A DNA stretch of 64,000 nt from Cryptomeria japonica. Its lineage: Eukaryota > Streptophyta > Pinopsida > Cupressales > Cupressaceae. The notes beneath the pieces were generated by a model. That model searched no databases and was not told where the DNA came from. It saw only the letters and a list, made by a program, of their open reading frames with translations. This document shows positions 1 through 10,777 of this stretch, one piece after another. How positions within the stretch are numbered: the stretch's first letter is position 1; each line of letters begins with the position of its first letter. The stretch covers positions 170,757,361 through 170,821,360 of the forward strand of contig NC_081406.1 of assembly GCF_030272615.1 (NCBI RefSeq), given 5' to 3'. The position numbers and the translations under genes were made by a program.

Positions 1-1234
1 TTTATTCATTTTCACTGCTAATCCACTGTTTTTCTGCACTTTGGTAGGTTAGACTTTCATGGAAACTTAACCAATGCATGCATAAACCTCTAAATAAATT
101 TTTTATCACCTGTTAAAATATCCTAGAGCATGAACACTTCCATAAAGCAATTTTTGGATTCAAAAGACATTAATTTCTCAAAACTGGGTACTTGCTGCCA
201 ACCATAACTACAACACATTTGCAAGATAAAATGCACATTGTTTGGAGCTCTAAATACATCTACAACTCACAGAAGACTAGTGCAGACCTCTGCCTCAATT
301 TTTCTCACTCAAATTGGTCTTTGAGCATAAACAAATTTGGTTTTATTCATATTGCTAGCCAAATCCATCTCCAACTTGCCTAGCATATGCTCAAGAGTAC
401 TTCTTTTTCACAACCCTGACCAAAACATGAATTATTTACACTTTACATGAGAAATAAAACTTTTCTAAGTCCATCCATGGGAGCCCAAACCTAGATTAGA
501 CAAGTTGATGCATTTTGGAGGCCAAAACCCTTGACAAGGTAGCCAAGGAGCAAAAATGAAACTTTTTTGTACAACCAAATTCCAAACACAAAACCTAAAA
601 TATAATTACATGAAGAGAATTGAATATACATTATAATCACTACCAAAAAGGTACAATATGGAAATGAGGAGTCCCATCACAGATTGCTATACAAATGGAG
701 TGCAAAATATGAGAAAAAACATGAAATTGCTGCCCTTTCAATTGATTTTTGTTAGAAAGTACAAAATCCAACCCTATAACAAGAAGAGGGAGGCATATAA
801 ATAGAATTTTTAAGGTGGTTATCAAGTCCTGTATGGACATAAGGCATTTTTATCTTCTTTTTTACAAAAAAGTGTCCAAAATGACAACTTTTGTTGCTCC
901 AAGTGGCAGTTTGAATAGCCTAACACAACCAACCTTCCAAAACCACCTAGGACTGATTAAAAACACTTTCTAAACATGTTTCAATGATTTCCAAAGCATG
1001 GCTAAGCCTATAAGGCAATTTTCTACTTTTTAGCCCTTTTGGCCTAGAAGCACAAAATTGACAATTCAAGCCCTAAGAAGCAAAAATTGATCCCTCAAAC
1101 ACAAAATGAGAAAAAAACTTATGAAATGACTAAAAAAAACCTATGAAAACATTTTAAAACTAACAAAACACTTAAGCATGAAAAATACCAAAAATGGAGA
1201 GTATAAGCAAAACTAGGTGCTCCTGCACCACACA
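1..1234. other. AT-rich DNA, no gene recognised
   Basis: No reading frame here looks like a real protein and no family was recognised. The sequence is AT-rich with A- and T-runs. It is not similar to the sequence upstream of the matching point in the right-hand long repeat (before 21514), so it is either genomic flank, a different element, or a replaced 5' end of the Element 1 LTR. Confidence 0.5.
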
Positions 1235-3179
1235 CTTTCTGAGTTGCATGTAAACGTTAGAAATGATCAGTTTTGGAGAATTCCTAACCCTTTTCCCACA
1301 AAATGAATGAAAGAATGCTCAGGTAGGTGATGAACAAGAGATTTCTATCCATCAAGGTCCTTGCGCTTACCAAACGTGGATCCATCTTATATGGTGATGG
1401 TAGTGCATCAATATTCGCCTAGTGACTGCAATATGGAATCTCATGTATTAAGTTCCTAAGGTGCACCTATAATGGGGTCAAGAGCATGATATTTTATTAT
1501 TGTAGTAGGCAATAGAGGATGATAGAGAATTTTGTGATCACTACCAAGAAAATAGTGATATCATACGCCTGAAAAACTGTCTCAAACCTGCAATAAGACA
1601 TTAAGTATACAAAGAACAGTGAATATCCAAATTTAATCAATTCAATCCTTGAAATCACTACTGGGAATAAGACAAGGCAGATGAATTGTTTGTATAGAGG
1701 GATTGGATACCATAAAGGATTTAACCACTGAAGATTATAGGAACTGGTTTCTTACTGATAGTGATAGATATGATCCCTAAGAAGGCAACATATTATGGGA
1801 CTGATATAGGGGTTCTCTTATCATCATTCATGGAGATAGATTCTGAGGTGGCCAGGATACGAGGTCGAGTGATGGAGCTTGGTATTCAGGTGAGAGTGCC
1901 TCTTATATTAGCACGAGTAGAGAGACAAACATAACACGAAAGTTTGAGTCTGTAACAAAGCCAACTAGAGGAGACTCTTGGAGTATGAGAACTAGATATA
2001 TAGCACCATTGCTACCTTATATATGATGCCCCCCAAAGATGCCTGCAAAATATGGTAGAATAAGATATTGCACATGAGCTATTTGACAAAATGCTTTGAA
2101 GAGAATGTGGTAAGCGTAGACATTGCATGCAAACAATTTGACAAAATGCTTCATGCAAAACATGGGGAGAAGAGTCTGCATGTGAACTGCTTGGCATTGT
2201 GTTTTCCCATGGTATCGTGGGAGCTTCAGAATAGGTTTTGAATGTCCACAAAAGCATTACGAAATGGATATTTTGTGAAATGTTTGATTGTTTTCTCTTA
2301 ATGCTAAGCATTTAAAATGTAGAGTTATGGATAAAGCACCTGAACCACTTGACAGAATAGCTCAAACAAGATATTATCTATGGAAATGTAGTGATGGTTT
2401 AATATGATAGGTTGATGGATTGTGCAAATAGCAATTGAGCCAAGGACAACACAGGTGAATTTCTTGATAGAGTACATATGTCACTTGATCGAATACAATG
2501 ATCACATAATCTGTGAAAATAAAATTACTAAGCCGACTTTGAAAACTTCAAATCATATTCAATTTGAAATTATAAAGCTGTCATTTTTGTTTTTGCACCA
2601 AAATGGCTACCTTAGTCATGTACATGAATGTAGAAACATAGATAAGATGCATGAATAGTTTGTTAAAATCCCTCAAAGCTTAAAAGATGCAAAATGTGCA
2701 ATCACAGACTTAGTGCCTAAATCGTTTGTCAATAAATGTCTCGCGAGCATAGCATCTCCAGAAATGTGTTTTAGAAATTTTCAAATTCCACAAACATTGT
2801 TAGCATTCATCTTGACTACGTAAGCCAAAATGGGTGATTTTAAACTCTATTAAAGCAAAAGGATTAAGAGGAAATTATCGAATGTCTATATTGTAACTAT
2901 TCTAGCAGATTTTTATGTATGTGGAGGTATAGAAAACAAATGTGAACTGTTTAATGCCTCAAGGAGAAAATCATGTATTATTTGCAGATTGAGTATACAA
3001 GATTTTCTGGAAATGTTGTGAGTAGTCGTGACATGATGGAAGCTTCAAATAGCGTATAGACACTCATCAAAATTAGTGAATGAAATATTTTTGTTATGTC
3101 GGCAAGCTAAAGTGAGTGTTGTAGTTATTTACAAACATCATTAAAATAGGGCTAACTTGGTGATAGTTTTGTAGTCACA

Positions 3180-4103
3180 GTGAAGTATAAGTTTCATAGC
3201 CTCGACTACACACCCATTCTCAAAAGTACGCTTCCAGACATTGATGATACGAAATTGGGAAATGTGAATCTTCCAGATTTTTGGAAATCAATGGAAAAGA
3301 AGGACAAAACTTTGACACCTCACAGGTTGCTAGATAGTGGATTGGCACATGCGGCAGCGTATCCCATATCGGTTCAATGCTCGGAATTAGTTTTAGAATT
3401 CATGAAAGCAATTAATCTAGAGACAAAAGAAATTAGGATAGCGGAAGGTAATGTGGTGGCTAAACTTGATCCAATCTCTATTGCCATAATATTTAGACTG
3501 CCTTTCGAAGACCAATTCACAGAGGTAGACAAAGAGTATGCAAATAGTTATTTTCTCAATAATGAAGCCCAGTGTTTGAATAATATAGCTGAAAAATGGC
3601 TGGCAAAACCAAGAAGAGGGAAAACACAGCTTCCTAAGATAAAACACAGGTCTCTATTGATGGAGGATATAGAAAACATGGTTATTTTCTTGAACCAGGT
3701 CACAGGAAATGAGGATTTAAATGACTTGGAGGGGTGAATATTTTTGTTCATCAATATCATCTGTGAAGGCATACAATTTATTAATCAGGTTGAGATTATT
3801 AGTAATAATCTTGGTGATCAACTACTTAAATTGAGAAAGAATTATAATTTCCATATGACATCATATGTCTTTCATGCCATAGTTGGGATGAAGAAATGGT
3901 CAGGGTTGAATGTTGAAGGCATTTATGATGATGCAACTCAGATTTATAATTATCATCCGCAACTGCAGTTGGAGGAAATATATCATCACTTCAGGTGGGT
4001 TAATGATGCCTTTACTATGTTAACAGTAAGAGAACTACAAGGTAACATTGGACTCATAATTTTTCCAGAAGCAATAACATTGGTACAAAAGTATGGTAGT
4101 TAT
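3180..4103 (+). pseudogene. LTR-borne reading frame, N-terminal half (copy 1)
   Basis: The function is unknown. The ancestral start is probably at 3180: this copy has GTG where the right copy has ATG at 24533. The frame runs through one stop (TGA at 3735-3737, where the right copy has TGG) to the Element 2 insertion. It resumes in frame at 10783 once the insertion and duplicated 5 bp are removed. Visible features are a short motif ending in IFRLP around residue 104, a DLEGW motif near residue 185, and alternating hydrophobic helices. I see no protease, RT, integrase or zinc motif. The pattern of a conserved helix followed by a hydrophobic-x-x-LP motif faintly recalls plant mobile-domain or 'putative plant transposon protein' families, but I cannot assign it. 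It lies inside the LTR, upstream of the candidate promoter. Confidence 0.65.
4099..4103. other. Left TSD of Element 2 (GTTAT)
   Basis: GTTAT here pairs with GTTAC at 10778-10782. The right-hand copy of the host LTR, around 25450, keeps the uninterrupted site reading TTAGTTACTTCATA, which shows that GTTAC was the original target. Confidence 0.85.
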
Positions 4104-5021
4104 TGTTGGTATTTGACATTCAATTGGTTGGTTTCACTATGTTGTCATTGATGGCAACATGGAAGCTTATTCCGGCTTCATGTTTTGTTTAGTTGTGTAT
4201 CAGCAGGAACTTCACCGACACCGACACCAGTACTGGCAGGATGGAAGGATTTCTTTGGTTACCGACAATATAGGCCGACATAGTTATCAGTATTGGAGGC
4301 TGACATCTCTTGGATCCGACATTGGCAATTATTTTTGTTATTCATGTATTTAAGTTATCTAGCTGACATGTATATTGATATTAAAATATCCTTGTAAGCC
4401 AACATAAGGCATGGTAAATTGTATAGGGTATATAGGTTAGTTGGATTAGATCATTTTGAGATTATCATGTGAATTTGTAATTGGAAGGAAATAATGGAGG
4501 AGATGCAAAATATATCAGAGAGATCATGTATGTGAGGATATTTATGTAAGGGATATTCCAGTAAAAGGGTTTAGGGTTTCAGACTGGAATAGATAGAGCT
4601 TAATCAGAACTGTATTCTGGCATAGAAATATGCTATCTTAGCAGTTCACTCATTTCTCTAGATTGTATTATGGATTTATATGTAGTCAGTGAGGCTCCTT
4701 TTGTGATTGAGTAGTGTGCTCTAGGCTATAAGCCTTCCTGCAAGTGCAGGCCCCTTATATTTTGTAATATCTCTTCATATGGCCAGTGAATTGATATTGT
4801 GGGTCACAAATCCCACTTTGGTTTTTCCTCTTTGAGGTTTTCCATGTATAATTCTGTGTGTTATGGTGTTCATTTATGTGATTGGCTTATTGGTTGCTCT
4901 ACTTCTTTCAATTCTATATGTACCAGTATACTGGTTGGTGTATGCATGTTTTAATAAGGCTAAAATTGGTCATACTAGTAGAACACTGATTCACCCCCCC
5001 CAGTGTTCTTGGATTCCAACA
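4104..5021 (+). repeat. Element 2 5' LTR
   Basis: It runs from TGTTGG to CCAACA and matches 9864-10777 over its whole length. A candidate TATA element (GGGTATATAGG) lies near 4428, with the same sequence near 10178 in the other LTR. Near its 3' end is a C-run followed by CAGTGTTCTTGGATTCCAAC, shared with the 3' LTR. Point differences between the LTRs show that the insertion is not recent. Confidence 0.87.
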
Positions 5022-5023
5022 AT

Positions 5024-5034
5024 TGGTATTAGAG
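5024..5034 (+). other. Element 2 primer-binding site
   Basis: TGGTATTAGAG starts two bases after the 5' LTR. It differs by one transition from TGGTATCAGAG, the usual plant copia site complementary to the 3' end of initiator methionine tRNA. It would prime minus-strand cDNA synthesis. Confidence 0.8.
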
Positions 5035-5038
5035 ACTT

Positions 5039-5962
5039 GTGCCTCGGAGGAAGTTTAATAGCTTGAGGGAGATCTTGAATCCAGAATCCATGGATATGGT
5101 TTTGGAAAAGCAACTTGAGATGACACTTGAAGATTATGATGTTGAAAGAATGAAGAACTTAAAGCTGCAAGATGAATTGAATTCTGCTAAGGAATTCATT
5201 CTTGTCCTACAGGAGAGGTTGTCATCTGTTCAAGCAAGGAGGAAGGAACTTTTACAAAATTAGGATGATGAATAGAAAGACGCACTTAAGGAATAGTGTT
5301 AGAAGTTGAGTCAGGAGAACATGGTCATGAAAAATGAAATGCAATCTATAACCATGATAATACCTAAAGAGATTGAGGACTGTAAGAAAAATGAAGAAAA
5401 TCTTGTTGTATCTTTGAAGAACAAATTTGAAGAATGTGGTAGGTTGGTTCATGAGAATGATATGTTGAGAACTAATTTAGTACAATCCCAGAGTAATGAA
5501 CAAGATCTTGAGAGACAAATGATAATTCTGAAAGATGATCTAACTATTGCAAGTGAGTATAAAGAAAAAATCAAGATTAGTTCAGCACAGCTAGATGAGT
5601 TATTGAAGAGACAAAGGCAGAATGAAGATTCTAGTGGACTTGGATTTGATCAAGGACAAAATTTTGATAGTGCTAATGAAGATCAAAACCATAAGGCACC
5701 GGTAAGGTAGTTTAATGCTTATAAATTTAATGGTAGATATTTTGTTTGTAATAAATTTGGTCACATGGATGTCAAATGCTATGCATGCGGAAAATTTGGA
5801 CATATGGCTAATCAGTGCAAGTCAAACACTTATATCGGTTTTAGCAAAGCAATTCAAAAGAATAATGTTACATGTTATGCATGTAGTGAGGTTGGACATA
5901 TTGCTAAATTCTGTAGAAGAAAACATCCACTAGCTGGTAATAGAGGATCAAATGAGAACTGA
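5039..5962 (+). pseudogene. Element 2 gag remnant: coiled coil plus CCHC zinc knuckles
   Basis: Two broken reading segments (5039-5263 and 5306-5710) encode charged, Leu-rich sequence with coiled-coil character. It ends in a motif of the type LLKRQR...SGLGF, which precedes the knuckles in SIRE-like copia gag proteins. After a stop at 5708-5710 the frame continues into three tandem knuckles. The first is degenerate, with Phe where the first Cys is expected. The other two are intact C-x2-C-x4-H-x4-C, namely CYACGKFGHMANQC and CYACSEVGHIAKFC. The knuckles would bind RNA in the virus-like particle. The N-terminal capsid region of copia gag is not visible, so only the C-terminal part was kept. Confidence 0.8.
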
Positions 5963-6430
5963 CAAGATCATACCCAGACATGGGTCAGGAAGAATGAAGA
6001 TCAATTTGCAGATGGGAATGCACTGGTTACTTATCTAGTAGATGAGGTTACTCTTGCACCGATAGGAAGCTCAACCGGTAACTGAAGCAGATGCCTTAGG
6101 GGTAGGCAAAAATTTCATGAAGATGCTACATATGCCCCGAGAAGAGGTTCTAGAAGATGTTCTAGACATTGGAGATGCTTATCTGACATTGACATGTTTG
6201 TTTGAGATCCGGTATCTTTCATCGGAAGTCATTGATGTCAATGAAAGATTAGGGTTTTTCTTGGAGGATAAAAGGTTGAATCTACTTCATTTTTTATTAC
6301 CTTGCATTCAGAGCGATTCAGTGTGATTAAGAGCGATTCAGAGCTATGAAAGGCGATTCAGTGCGATCAGATATCTTATTGAGTGATTTCACCAATGACT
6401 GAAAGAATTTGTTAGGGTTTTTCACCGACA
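5963..6430 (+). other. Element 2 spacer with short GATTCAG repeats
   Basis: This is spacer between the gag remnant and the accessory frame. About 6309-6367 contains four loose copies of a GCGATTCAGTG-like motif. The first ~120 bases read as a short coding-like tail after the knuckles, then become noncoding. Nothing else was recognised. Confidence 0.45.
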
Positions 6431-9400
6431 ATGATTCACAGGTATTTTTCTTTAATCATGGAATTGGGATCATCATCTGTACCTATCTTTGTTGCAAACT
6501 TGACTGTTGTTGAGGTCAAGGACCGTCCCAGGCCAACTTTCAAGCGATATCCACATGTGGCTACCCTGGATGACTCAGTTCAAGCATTGTCCTGTGTTCC
6601 GGAAGGTGTTGTGCATGTTGAAGATGTCAGGATATACATACACTGTCACATTGAGGATTTGGGGACATTTGATATAAAGGGCATGTACATGAGCAAGGTA
6701 ATGGGAAATTTGGAAAAGATCAAACCTGAATACAAGAACATTGAAGATTTAGGGTTTACCGAAATTCTGGACATTCTAGAATTTGAAGATGAAATAGTTA
6801 GGTATGTTTTAAGCAGAGTACATGGAGAGTTTATCTAGTTGGATAGACCATACAAGATCACCAAGAAAGCCATTAGGGCACTCACCGGTTTGCCATAGGT
6901 TGGGAAATGTCTAGATAAGAAGGTTTCTAATGATTATGTCAACAAAATTACTGGTGCAACATCAGACAGGCAATCCATGAGGATCAACACTATTACCGAC
7001 ACAGACATCAAATTCAGTAGCATGGTCATCGGTTATAAGGTAACTTAGTCAAACCAACTGAATTCTGTTTCTAGCTCCTATATTTTTGCAACTTATAAGA
7101 TGATGAGAAAAATGAGAAATTGGATCTACGTGGTTGGATGTTAGATGAATTATTGATAAACCTAGGGAAGATTAAAGGAGAAAAGAAAGGAACTTTCCAA
7201 TATGGAAACTTAATTATCTGTTTAATGCTATTTTTCATGAATGAGACTCATGGTTTTTGGAAGAGGCAATGGGCATTTGATATCCCGGTAGGGAGGCAAC
7301 TAAAATAGTCAATTGCTAAATTAGGCAGTCAGAGAGATGACAAAGTATGGGGATATTTTAAGGCATTCTAGAAGGCTATGAAATCTAGAGAAAGGGTTCT
7401 AAAGCATATTGTTGAAAAATACTCAACTGACATATGCTTCATGGTGAAGAAAGATGAAACACTCATGGAAGCGGTTAAGCCCCAAAAGATCTAGATTGGG
7501 GAAATGGGCTATGAAGTTGATGCACAGATTTTAGATGCCTATGCAAAGATGTTAATTGATGCACTGGTAGATGAAGTTGCCGAAACCTTTGGCACTGCAA
7601 AGAAAAAGACACAAGAGGTTGAAAAAGAGTTCAACCGAAAGAAAAGAGAGAAGTGGGAAGGAAGGGAAAGTAAGTTTGTTGAGAAGGTCTCACAGGACAT
7701 TAAAGCATTGATTGGTGTTGTCCTAGAGAAAGGTAGGAAGAGAAAAGCACCAGAAGTATTCATTGAGCCTATTGCAGCAGAGTCTACATCTGAGGATGAC
7801 ACACCCCTAGCTTTCAAAAGGGTTATAAGGAAGAAAACAAAGGAAACCAAGGTAGAGGCTAAAAAGAAACCAGTTAGAAAAGTTACATTCAAGTTACTAG
7901 CATAGAATCAAGCACCAATAGTAACACCTTCAGCTCCATTCGGTACTGCAAGAAGGAAGAAGAAGGCTTCCATTGATCTGGCAATTTAATCTGGTAATGT
8001 AACTATCATTCCACCAAAAACTTGTGCATAATCAGTTGATGAGATCACTAAAGATGGTATGTTAAAGAATGTACAAAGATAGAGGAAGCAGTTTTGTTAT
8101 ATTTGGATATTTATAAGAAAGCCTTGATAGAAATTGAAAACCAAATACCGATAGAATTGTATAATATGTTAGATGCTAGGAGACTATCAGCAATGCAAGA
8201 AGATAGGCATATAAAGATACAAGAGTTGTTATGTATTTGTGTTTCTATTACTCCAGAGAAAATGGATAAGACACTTGAGGTGACAAATAGAAAAGTGTTT
8301 AACAACAAACATAGAATAACCAGCCTGATGCTAGGAAGGGTAAATGAGATAATCAAGGAGACCCACAAGGCATGGGTTAAGTTCTTTGAAGAGAACCGAG
8401 GTTTCTTTACTTCACCAGAATCAAAGACAGACACTGCAGACATCTCGATTGAAGGGAAAGGAAAGGGTATTATGGGTACCTCACCCTCAATTTTGAAAAA
8501 CATTAAGATAGTGGAAACTAAGCCCCTGATAGATACAAATGTACAAGAAAATGTTGAGGTACCAACAAATATAGAGAGTGTAAAGGCTAATAATGTACAT
8601 GATACTAATTTTGAGGACAACAGTCCTCCAGATACAAATGTACAGGATGAGGTTACAGTTCCTAGGGAGGAACTGATAGTTACTAAGACTGCACCAAGTG
8701 GCGAAGCCACCGGTGCAAGTGATGTAACTATAAAGGATAAATCATTAGAGGAGAAGAAAGGGAAATTTGACAGGGAACTGATAGTGAGTCCATCATTGTT
8801 GTCAATTGGCACCTCACAGGTTGTAAAGAAAAATATAACCGAGATGAGTTCTATTGAACTCATGATGATGGTTGCACAAAAATTGATGAAGGAGGGATCT
8901 ATGGATAAAGGGATTATTGATCAGTCTATCACTATTTTGTACAGACTAGTCCCGAATTACAAGTTTGACAGAGAAGCGAGCCCATCCAGCAAGCTTAAGA
9001 CAATTAAAGAGCACATTTCAAAGGATTTTCAAACTGGAAAGCACTAGAGAGGTTCACACAGGCTAAAGGAGCTGCATTTGATTAGATGATTGAGTCTGAG
9101 AGAAAGGATATTGATGAGAAACTGAAATTGATAGATAATTCTTTGAAGCAGTGTACAAATATTTACAGAGTATGTTGTAACATAGATGCTCTTACATTTA
9201 ATTTGGATAAGAAGATTAAGGAATTCCAGGAGAAAATTGCAAGTATAGATATTTTTTTTGATGGATTGACTTCATTGACTACATCCATTGATGGTCAAAT
9301 TTTGGTTTTGGAAGCCCAAATTTCTGTTCTTGAGAAAGGAAAAGACAAAATCATAAGAAGAGCTAGAAGTCTGAGAGGTTTGGTGAGTCCCCAGTTGGAT

Positions 9401-9453
9401 TCACTCAGTGTACATAAGATGTGGTTGGTAAGCCCACACCGACAGAGTTAAAT
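6431..9453 (+). pseudogene. Element 2 accessory reading frame, unknown function
   Basis: This is a long degenerate frame of roughly 1000 codons. The open segments are 6431-6838, 7120-7308, 7504-7905, 8094-9047 and 9086-9451, with frame changes between some of them. A likely start is the ATG at 6459 (MELGSSSVP...) or slightly upstream. The N-terminal third is globular-looking, with a motif ending AIRALTGLP followed by a DLRGW motif. Residues encoded around 7600-7900 are Lys/Glu-rich. The stretch at 8440-8760 is acidic and Thr/Pro-rich with a repeated DTNVQ motif. The end is coiled-coil. No pol domain is present. The order (LP-ending motif, L-x-GW motif, charged linker, coiled coil) parallels the frame in the Element 1 LTR, suggesting distant kinship. 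It may be a captured host-type gene or an element-specific protein. Confidence 0.6.
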
Positions 9454-9850
9454 GAGAAAGAGTCATTTGTGCATATGCTAAATGGACTTGCATCTATTTC
9501 AGGCACTTTCAAATCTGGTTGGGATACTTACCTTGAGCTTTTGGGGAAGGCATGCCCAGATATTTTAAAATATATTAATCTCCGGTAAGATATTTTTGGG
9601 ATATTCATTGTACAATATCTTTCATTCTTTGTCTCAGTTTTGGATTTTTGGTATTCTTTTTGGAAATTTTGATGGCATTGATGTCAAAGGGGGAGTGATA
9701 TAGATACAAAAAAGAAAACAGGGAGTTGTATACATTATGAGGAGTATGGAGTATTTTGTATTGTTGAATATTCAGCTCAGGGGGAGCAGGCAGGATGAAA
9801 CCGACAGATGAAACCATGATCATTTTTCACATGAGTGTTGCCATCAATGC
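9454..9850 (+). other. Element 2 3' noncoding region with an extra PPT-like site
   Basis: About the first 130 bases still look like the tail of the accessory protein in another frame. At 9683-9697 the sequence GTCAAAGGGGGAGTG resembles the true polypurine tract at 9849-9863. Both sit in a similar context (GCATTGATG / GCCATCAATG), so the 3' end may have been duplicated or shifted. Confidence 0.5.
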
Positions 9851-9863
9851 CAAAGGGGGAGAT
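9851..9863 (+). other. Element 2 polypurine tract
   Basis: CAAAGGGGGAGAT lies directly before the 3' LTR. It matches the usual plant copia arrangement, in which an AAAGGGGGAGAT tract precedes TGTTGG. It would prime plus-strand synthesis. Confidence 0.85.
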
Positions 9864-10777
9864 TTTTGGCAATTGACACTCAATTTGTTGGTTTCACTAC
9901 ATTGTCATTGATGGAAACATGAAAGCTTATTCCAAATTTATGCTTTCGGTCAATTGTGTACCGATGGGCACTTCACCGGCACCGACACCAACACCGACAA
10001 TATGGAAGGATTTCTTTGGTTATTGGCAATACAGGCCGACATGGTTATCGGTATTGGAGGCCGACATCTCTTGGATACAACATCGACAATTATTTTTGTT
10101 ATTCATGTTATCTAGCCGACATGTATATTGATAGTATAATTATCTTTGTAAGTTGACATAAGGCATGATAAATTGTATAGGGTATATAGGTTAGTTGGAT
10201 TAGATCATTTTGAGATTATCATGTGAATGTGTAATTGGAAGAAAATAATGAAGGAGATATGAAATATATTAGAGAGATCATGTATGTGAGGATATTTATG
10301 TAAGGGATATTTTAGTAAAAGGGTTTAGGGTTTCAGACCAAAACATACAGAGCTTAACTAGAACTATATTATGGCATAGAAAGATGCTATCTTAGTAGTT
10401 CACTCATTTCTCTGGATTGTAGTTTGGATTTATATGTAGTTAGTGAGGCTCCTTTTGTGATTGAGTAGTGTGCTCTAGGTTGTAAGCCTTCCTACAAGTG
10501 CAGGCCCCTTATATTTTGTAATATCTCTTCATATGGCCAGTGAATTGATATTGTGGGTTACAAATCCCACCTTGGTTTTTCCTCTTTGATGTTTTCCATG
10601 CATAATTTTGTGTGTTATGGTGTTCATTTATGTGATTGGCTTATTGGTTGCTTTACTTCTTTGAATTCTGTATGTACCAATATACCAGTTGGTGTATGCA
10701 TGTTTTAATAAGGCTAAAATTGATCATACCGGTAGAACACTGATTCACCCCCCTCTCAGTGTTCTTGGATTCCAACA
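9864..10777 (+). repeat. Element 2 3' LTR
   Basis: It matches 4104-5021 throughout. Its first bases have decayed (TTTTGG for TGTTGG) and it ends in CCAACA. The right TSD (GTTAC, 10778-10782) follows. Confidence 0.87.

Larger units (their letters stand above)
4104..10777 (+). mobile_element. Element 2: non-autonomous copia-like LTR element, gag without pol
   Basis: The element is 6674 bp. It has LTRs of 918 and 914 bp with TGTTGG...CCAACA ends, a PBS resembling the complement of initiator tRNA-Met, a purine-rich tract before the 3' LTR, and 5-bp TSDs. The PBS, PPT and LTR termini are of the kind common in plant Ty1/copia elements. The internal 4.8 kb holds a C-terminal gag remnant with CCHC zinc knuckles and a long unrelated reading frame. 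No protease, integrase, RT or RNase H motif was found. This fits the non-autonomous 'terminal repeat with gag' type, which would need enzymes from an autonomous partner. It was inserted into the reading frame of the Element 1 5' LTR. Confidence 0.87.

Noticed and set aside
1-1234. Possible upstream portion of the Element 1 LTR or its TSD
   Set aside because: No similarity to 20521-21513 and no CAGCT copy beside a TG start could be found, so the LTR border was left at 1235.
8111-8863. 250-residue minus-strand open frame
   Set aside because: It is antisense to the Element 2 accessory frame, with Ser/Val/Phe-rich composition typical of a shadow frame. No homology was recognised.
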